Source: JAJYTL01 sp046705265 (lineage in GTDB: Bacteria; Pseudomonadota; Alphaproteobacteria; Ferrovibrionales; Ferrovibrionaceae). Taken from it: a stretch of 17,093 nt of DNA. The stretch lies in the NCBI GenBank assembly GCA_046705265.1, contig JBJKQL010000025.1, positions 1 to 17,093 of the forward strand, read 5' to 3'. Under the pieces are notes generated by a model. The model was not told the origin of the DNA. It made no database searches and worked only from the letters and a program-made list of their open reading frames with translations. The number at the start of each line of letters is the position of its first letter. Position 1 is the stretch's first letter. This document shows positions 15,157 through 17,093 of this stretch, piece after piece. Both the position numbers and the translations under genes were made by a program.

Positions 15157-16206
15157 ATGACCTTCGAAAGCGATAATATCACGGGCCCATCACCCGAAAT
15201 CCTCGAAGCCATCATCAAGGCCTCGGCAGGCGGTGCGCCGCCCTATGGCGAGGACGAGCAAAGCCGGACCTTGGGTCGGACGTTTTCGCAGCTGTTCGAG
15301 ACCGAGGTCGTGATCTTTCCGGTCTTTACGGGAACGGCCGCGAACGCACTGGCGTTGGCTGCCGCGGCGCCACCCTGGGGCGCGATTTACTGCCACGAAA
15401 CCGCGCATATCTCGCTGAGCGAGAGCGGCGCACCCGAATTCTTCACGGGTGGCGCCAAACTATTGCCGCGCCCGGGTGGCGACGGCAAGCTCGATCCTAT
15501 GGATCTCGCACGCCAATTCGCGAGTAGCGCGGCGAGCCCGCACCATGCCCCCGCGAAGGCCGTCAGTATTGCTGAAGCGACCGAATGCGGCACGCTTTAT
15601 GATGTAGCCGAGGTAGAAGCAATTGGCGCCTTTTGTCGTGCGCACGGCCTTCTTTTCCACATGGATGGTGCGCGGTTCGCCAATGCGGTGAGTGCACTTG
15701 GCGTGACGCCCGCCGCGCTGACGTGGCGGGCCGGCCTCGATGTGATTTCCTTCGGCGCCACAAAGAACGGCGCCATTGGAGCGGAGGCAGTGATTTTTTT
15801 TCGACCGGCCTTGGCGCGAGATTTCGCCAACCGTTTGAAACGCGCCGGCCAGCTTGCCTCTAAGATGCGTTTTCTCGCCACCCAGCTCGAGACCTATGTG
15901 GCAGATCGACATTGGCTTCGCAACGCGACGCACGCCAATACCATGGCCTCGCGGCTCGCGCAGGGTCTCTCGCGACTTCCCGGTATCCGACTGCTCTATC
16001 CGGTCGAGACCAATGCGGTATTTGCCGTCATGCCGGAGGGGGCGTTGCATCTCCTCGACGCTCAGGGTATTTCGCTCCGCCGCTGGACATCGGCACCGGC
16101 GGGCACGGTGCGCCTTGTTACGGCCTTCAACACCCAAAAAGAAGCCGTCGATGATTTTCTTGCTCGGGTGTCGGCTGCGCTACTTGATAGTGAAAATTTG
16201 CCTTAA
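15157..16206 (+). CDS. ltaE: Low-specificity L-threonine aldolase
   Basis: The 349-residue PLP-dependent fold-type I enzyme is preceded by AAGGA just upstream of its ATG. It opens with the family-typical SDNITGPSPEIL. It carries H84 in HETAHI, expected to stack on the cofactor, D170 in FHMDGARFANA to bind the pyridine nitrogen, and the Schiff-base lysine K203 in SFGATKNGA. It cleaves L-threonine or L-allo-threonine to glycine and acetaldehyde in the cytosol. Length is normal and no active-site residue is missing. It is the last gene of the DUF6476-M67-aldolase operon. Confidence 0.95.
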   Translation: MTFESDNITGPSPEILEAIIKASAGGAPPYGEDEQSRTLGRTFSQLFETEVVIFPVFTGTAANALALAAAAPPWGAIYCHETAHISLSESGAPEFFTGGAKLLPRPGGDGKLDPMDLARQFASSAASPHHAPAKAVSIAEATECGTLYDVAEVEAIGAFCRAHGLLFHMDGARFANAVSALGVTPAALTWRAGLDVISFGATKNGAIGAEAVIFFRPALARDFANRLKRAGQLASKMRFLATQLETYVADRHWLRNATHANTMASRLAQGLSRLPGIRLLYPVETNAVFAVMPEGALHLLDAQGISLRRWTSAPAGTVRLVTAFNTQKEAVDDFLARVSAALLDSENLP

Positions 16207-16259
16207 GCCAGTATCAGGCGGGCTACCAATGGCGGTTTTCTGGCCAAACGAGAAACCTC

Positions 16260-16288
16260 TTGCCAGGGACCGCAACGGCGGATATTCC
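16260..16288 (+). promoter_or_regulatory. Candidate promoter of tRNA-Glu
   Basis: TTGCCA (16260-16265), a 17-base spacer and TATTCC (16283-16288) end 11 bases before the tRNA 5' end. The spacing is ideal, with 4/6 matches in the -10 element. Confidence 0.4.
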
Positions 16289-16299
16289 TCGCCACCGAG

Positions 16300-16375
16300 G
16301 TCCCCTTCGTCTAGTGGCCTAGGACATCGCCCTCTCACGGCGAAAACACGGGTTCGAGTCCCGTAGGGGACGCCA
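16300..16375 (+). tRNA. tRNA-Glu, anticodon CUC
   Basis: The cloverleaf is complete. The acceptor stem is GTCCCCT with AGGGGAC. The anticodon stem TCGCC/GGCGA surrounds the loop CTCTCAC (anticodon CTC, reading GAG). The T arm is ACGGG/CCCGT with loop TTCGAGT. The discriminator is G at 16372 and CCA is encoded at 16373-16375. Its 3' end borders mobile-element debris, so this is a probable chromosomal attachment site. Confidence 0.97.
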
Positions 16376-16400
16376 ATAAAAACAATAAGTTATGTGATAT

Positions 16401-16482
16401 TCTGGGACGGGTGTCCCAGAAGTGTCCCAGAGGATAAACGGAGATTCGTCCCTCCAAAAGTGTCCCACGAGTTCTGGGACAC
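16401..16482. repeat. Cluster of five GTCCCA repeats beside the tRNA, possible integrase arm-type sites
   Basis: The 10-mer GTGTCCCAGA occurs at 16411-16420 and 16422-16431 (direct, 11-base period) and inverted at 16482-16473. Shorter copies are GTGTCCCA at 16460-16467 and the inverted GTCCCAGA at 16408-16401. They form two inverted pairs, around the loops GG(GT) and CGAGTTC. Position directly after a tRNA 3' end, with recombinase sequence nearby, fits arm-binding sites of an attachment region. That is an inference. Confidence 0.5.
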
Positions 16483-16642
16483 CGACCGTTTCGATGCGTG
16501 ATTGAGGCTTTGACGAGCGCAAGGCCGCGTTCCAGGAAACGCACGCCACAGCGATCCGGCTTTGAGCCAGCGAGCAGCAATTTGCGGCCAAGGCCGAACC
16601 GCGACCTGCAACGCCGAAGATCCGTTTATATTGGGAGCGTGA

Positions 16643-16834
16643 TTAGTCGATCTCGATGGTTAAGCTGGCGGGATCGTCAGGACGAGCCATCCATCTATAG
16701 CCTGTCTCGGATCTTGGGTACCGAACGCCAGGGTTACTCTCAATCACGCGGCATAAATTACCCCTAGATTTCTCTGTGCACTGAACGCGGTCTCCGACCC
16801 TTGGTTTATCTCGCGCAGGACTCACTCGGGGCAC
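16643..16834 (-). CDS. Possible small hypothetical protein
   Basis: A 63-codon frame with a GTG start is the only protein-like reading in this stretch. It has a regular mix of charged and hydrophobic residues and no long low-complexity run. It contains GDRVQCTEKSRGNLCRVI and GYRWMARPDDPASLTIEID, the sort of short beta-rich pattern seen in small barrel domains. No clear Shine-Dalgarno, no recognised family and no partner gene are visible. It may be a fragment or chance. Confidence 0.25.
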   Translation of the reverse strand: MPRVSPARDKPRVGDRVQCTEKSRGNLCRVIESNPGVRYPRSETGYRWMARPDDPASLTIEID

Positions 16835-16960
16835 CGCTGCTGAGGTTGATCGAATTCCGGGGCGTCAAGCGACATTCGGCGTTGGTGACGGTTCAGGGAA
16901 TTCATTTTACAAGTGATCGCGCCAGGAACACCCATGGCGGGACGCCCGCCCAATCCTTAG

Positions 16961-17093
16961 CAGGTTCGCCACGAGGCGACCTCGCGGCTGTTCGAGAAGG
17001 GGCTGAACGTGATGGAGGTGGCCTCCGTCACCGGCCACAAGACGCTGCAGATGCTGAAGCGCTACACCCATCTTCGGCCCGAGGATCTCGCCC
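16961..17093 (+). pseudogene. Tyrosine recombinase/phage integrase, C-terminal fragment running off the window
   Basis: The frame reads VRHEATSRLFEKGLNVMEVA, then SVTGHKTLQMLKRYTHLRPE and DLA up to the window edge. This contains the catalytic box II: R (RHEA), H in TGHK and the nucleophilic Y in KRYTHL, so the catalytic end of an integrase is unmistakable. The N-terminal and central parts are absent. The same frame is cut by TAG at 16958-16960, and eight codons earlier an ATG opens MAGRPPNP, which may be an unrelated start or the leftover first codons of the same gene. The fragment lies about 590 bases from tRNA-Glu, as expected for an element inserted there. Its end is beyond the window. Confidence 0.8.

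Larger units (their letters stand above)
16376..16960. other. Gene-poor stretch between tRNA-Glu and the recombinase remnant
   Basis: It begins with a cluster of GTGTCCCA repeats (listed separately). Beyond 16500 I see no recognised gene. A 63-codon minus-strand frame opening with GTG (16834-16643), containing GDRVQC, CRVIESNPGVRYPRSETGYR and ending LTIEID, looks mildly protein-like. I cannot name it and it has no strong ribosome site. The stretch resembles the remains of an integrated element. Confidence 0.4.

Noticed and set aside
16401..16482. CRISPR-like reading of the GTGTCCCA repeats
   Set aside because: Repeats are only 6-10 bases, in both orientations and irregularly spaced, with no cas gene nearby.
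16335..16580. Minus-strand frame of 81 codons ending PTGLEPVFSP
   Set aside because: Its last codons are the complement of tRNA-Glu, a well-known spurious translation. The rest is the antisense of the repeat cluster.

Overview
The window is chromosomal DNA from an alphaproteobacterium. The evidence is moderately high G+C, an RpoH with the exact RpoH box, the rluD-rpoH pair beside a DUF6476 membrane protein, an M67 peptidase and a threonine aldolase, and an alphaproteobacterial tyrosine recombinase next to a tRNA gene. The order (Hyphomicrobiales or Rhodospirillales) cannot be settled by reading alone.

Layout. Positions 1-470 are genetic debris: the first codons of an IS630-like transposase leave the window leftwards, followed by the scar of a 3-oxo-tetronate-4-phosphate decarboxylase-like class II aldolase (frameshift, large internal deletion, altered histidine). 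Positions 587-3623 hold a plus-strand accessory cluster: a phytanoyl-CoA/ectoine-hydroxylase-like Fe(II)/2-oxoglutarate dioxygenase, a homoserine-dehydrogenase-like oxidoreductase with a SAF domain, and a haloacid-dehalogenase-type HAD hydrolase. Together with the aldolase scar they look like a small-molecule catabolic pathway of unknown substrate. Positions 3867-9808 (minus) encode the outer-membrane translocation and assembly module, tamA then tamB, joined by a TGATG overlap. Positions 10019-11864 are a divergent pair: a GlxA-type AraC regulator (minus) and an isonitrile-hydratase-like DJ-1/PfpI enzyme (plus), with a candidate operator between them.

Positions 11865-12243 have no convincing gene. 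Positions 12244-14377 (minus) carry rpoH (heat-shock sigma factor) and rluD (23S rRNA pseudouridine synthase). Divergent from rluD, with start codons overlapping in a single CATG, runs a tight plus-strand operon (14376-16206): DUF6476 membrane protein, stand-alone JAMM/M67 peptidase, and L-threonine aldolase. Then come tRNA-Glu(CUC) at 16300-16375, a cluster of GTGTCCCA repeats, and a broken tyrosine recombinase that leaves the window on the right.

How it fits together: the core (tam, rpoH, rluD, ltaE, tRNA) is housekeeping. The novelty is at the edges. At the left is a decayed acid-sugar gene beside an intact dioxygenase/oxidoreductase/HAD cluster. In the middle is a possible isonitrile-sensing regulator whose sensor domain is related to the enzyme it probably controls. 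At the right is a tRNA-Glu attachment region with what look like integrase arm-type sites. No CRISPR array, toxin-antitoxin pair or recognisable phage-defence system was seen.
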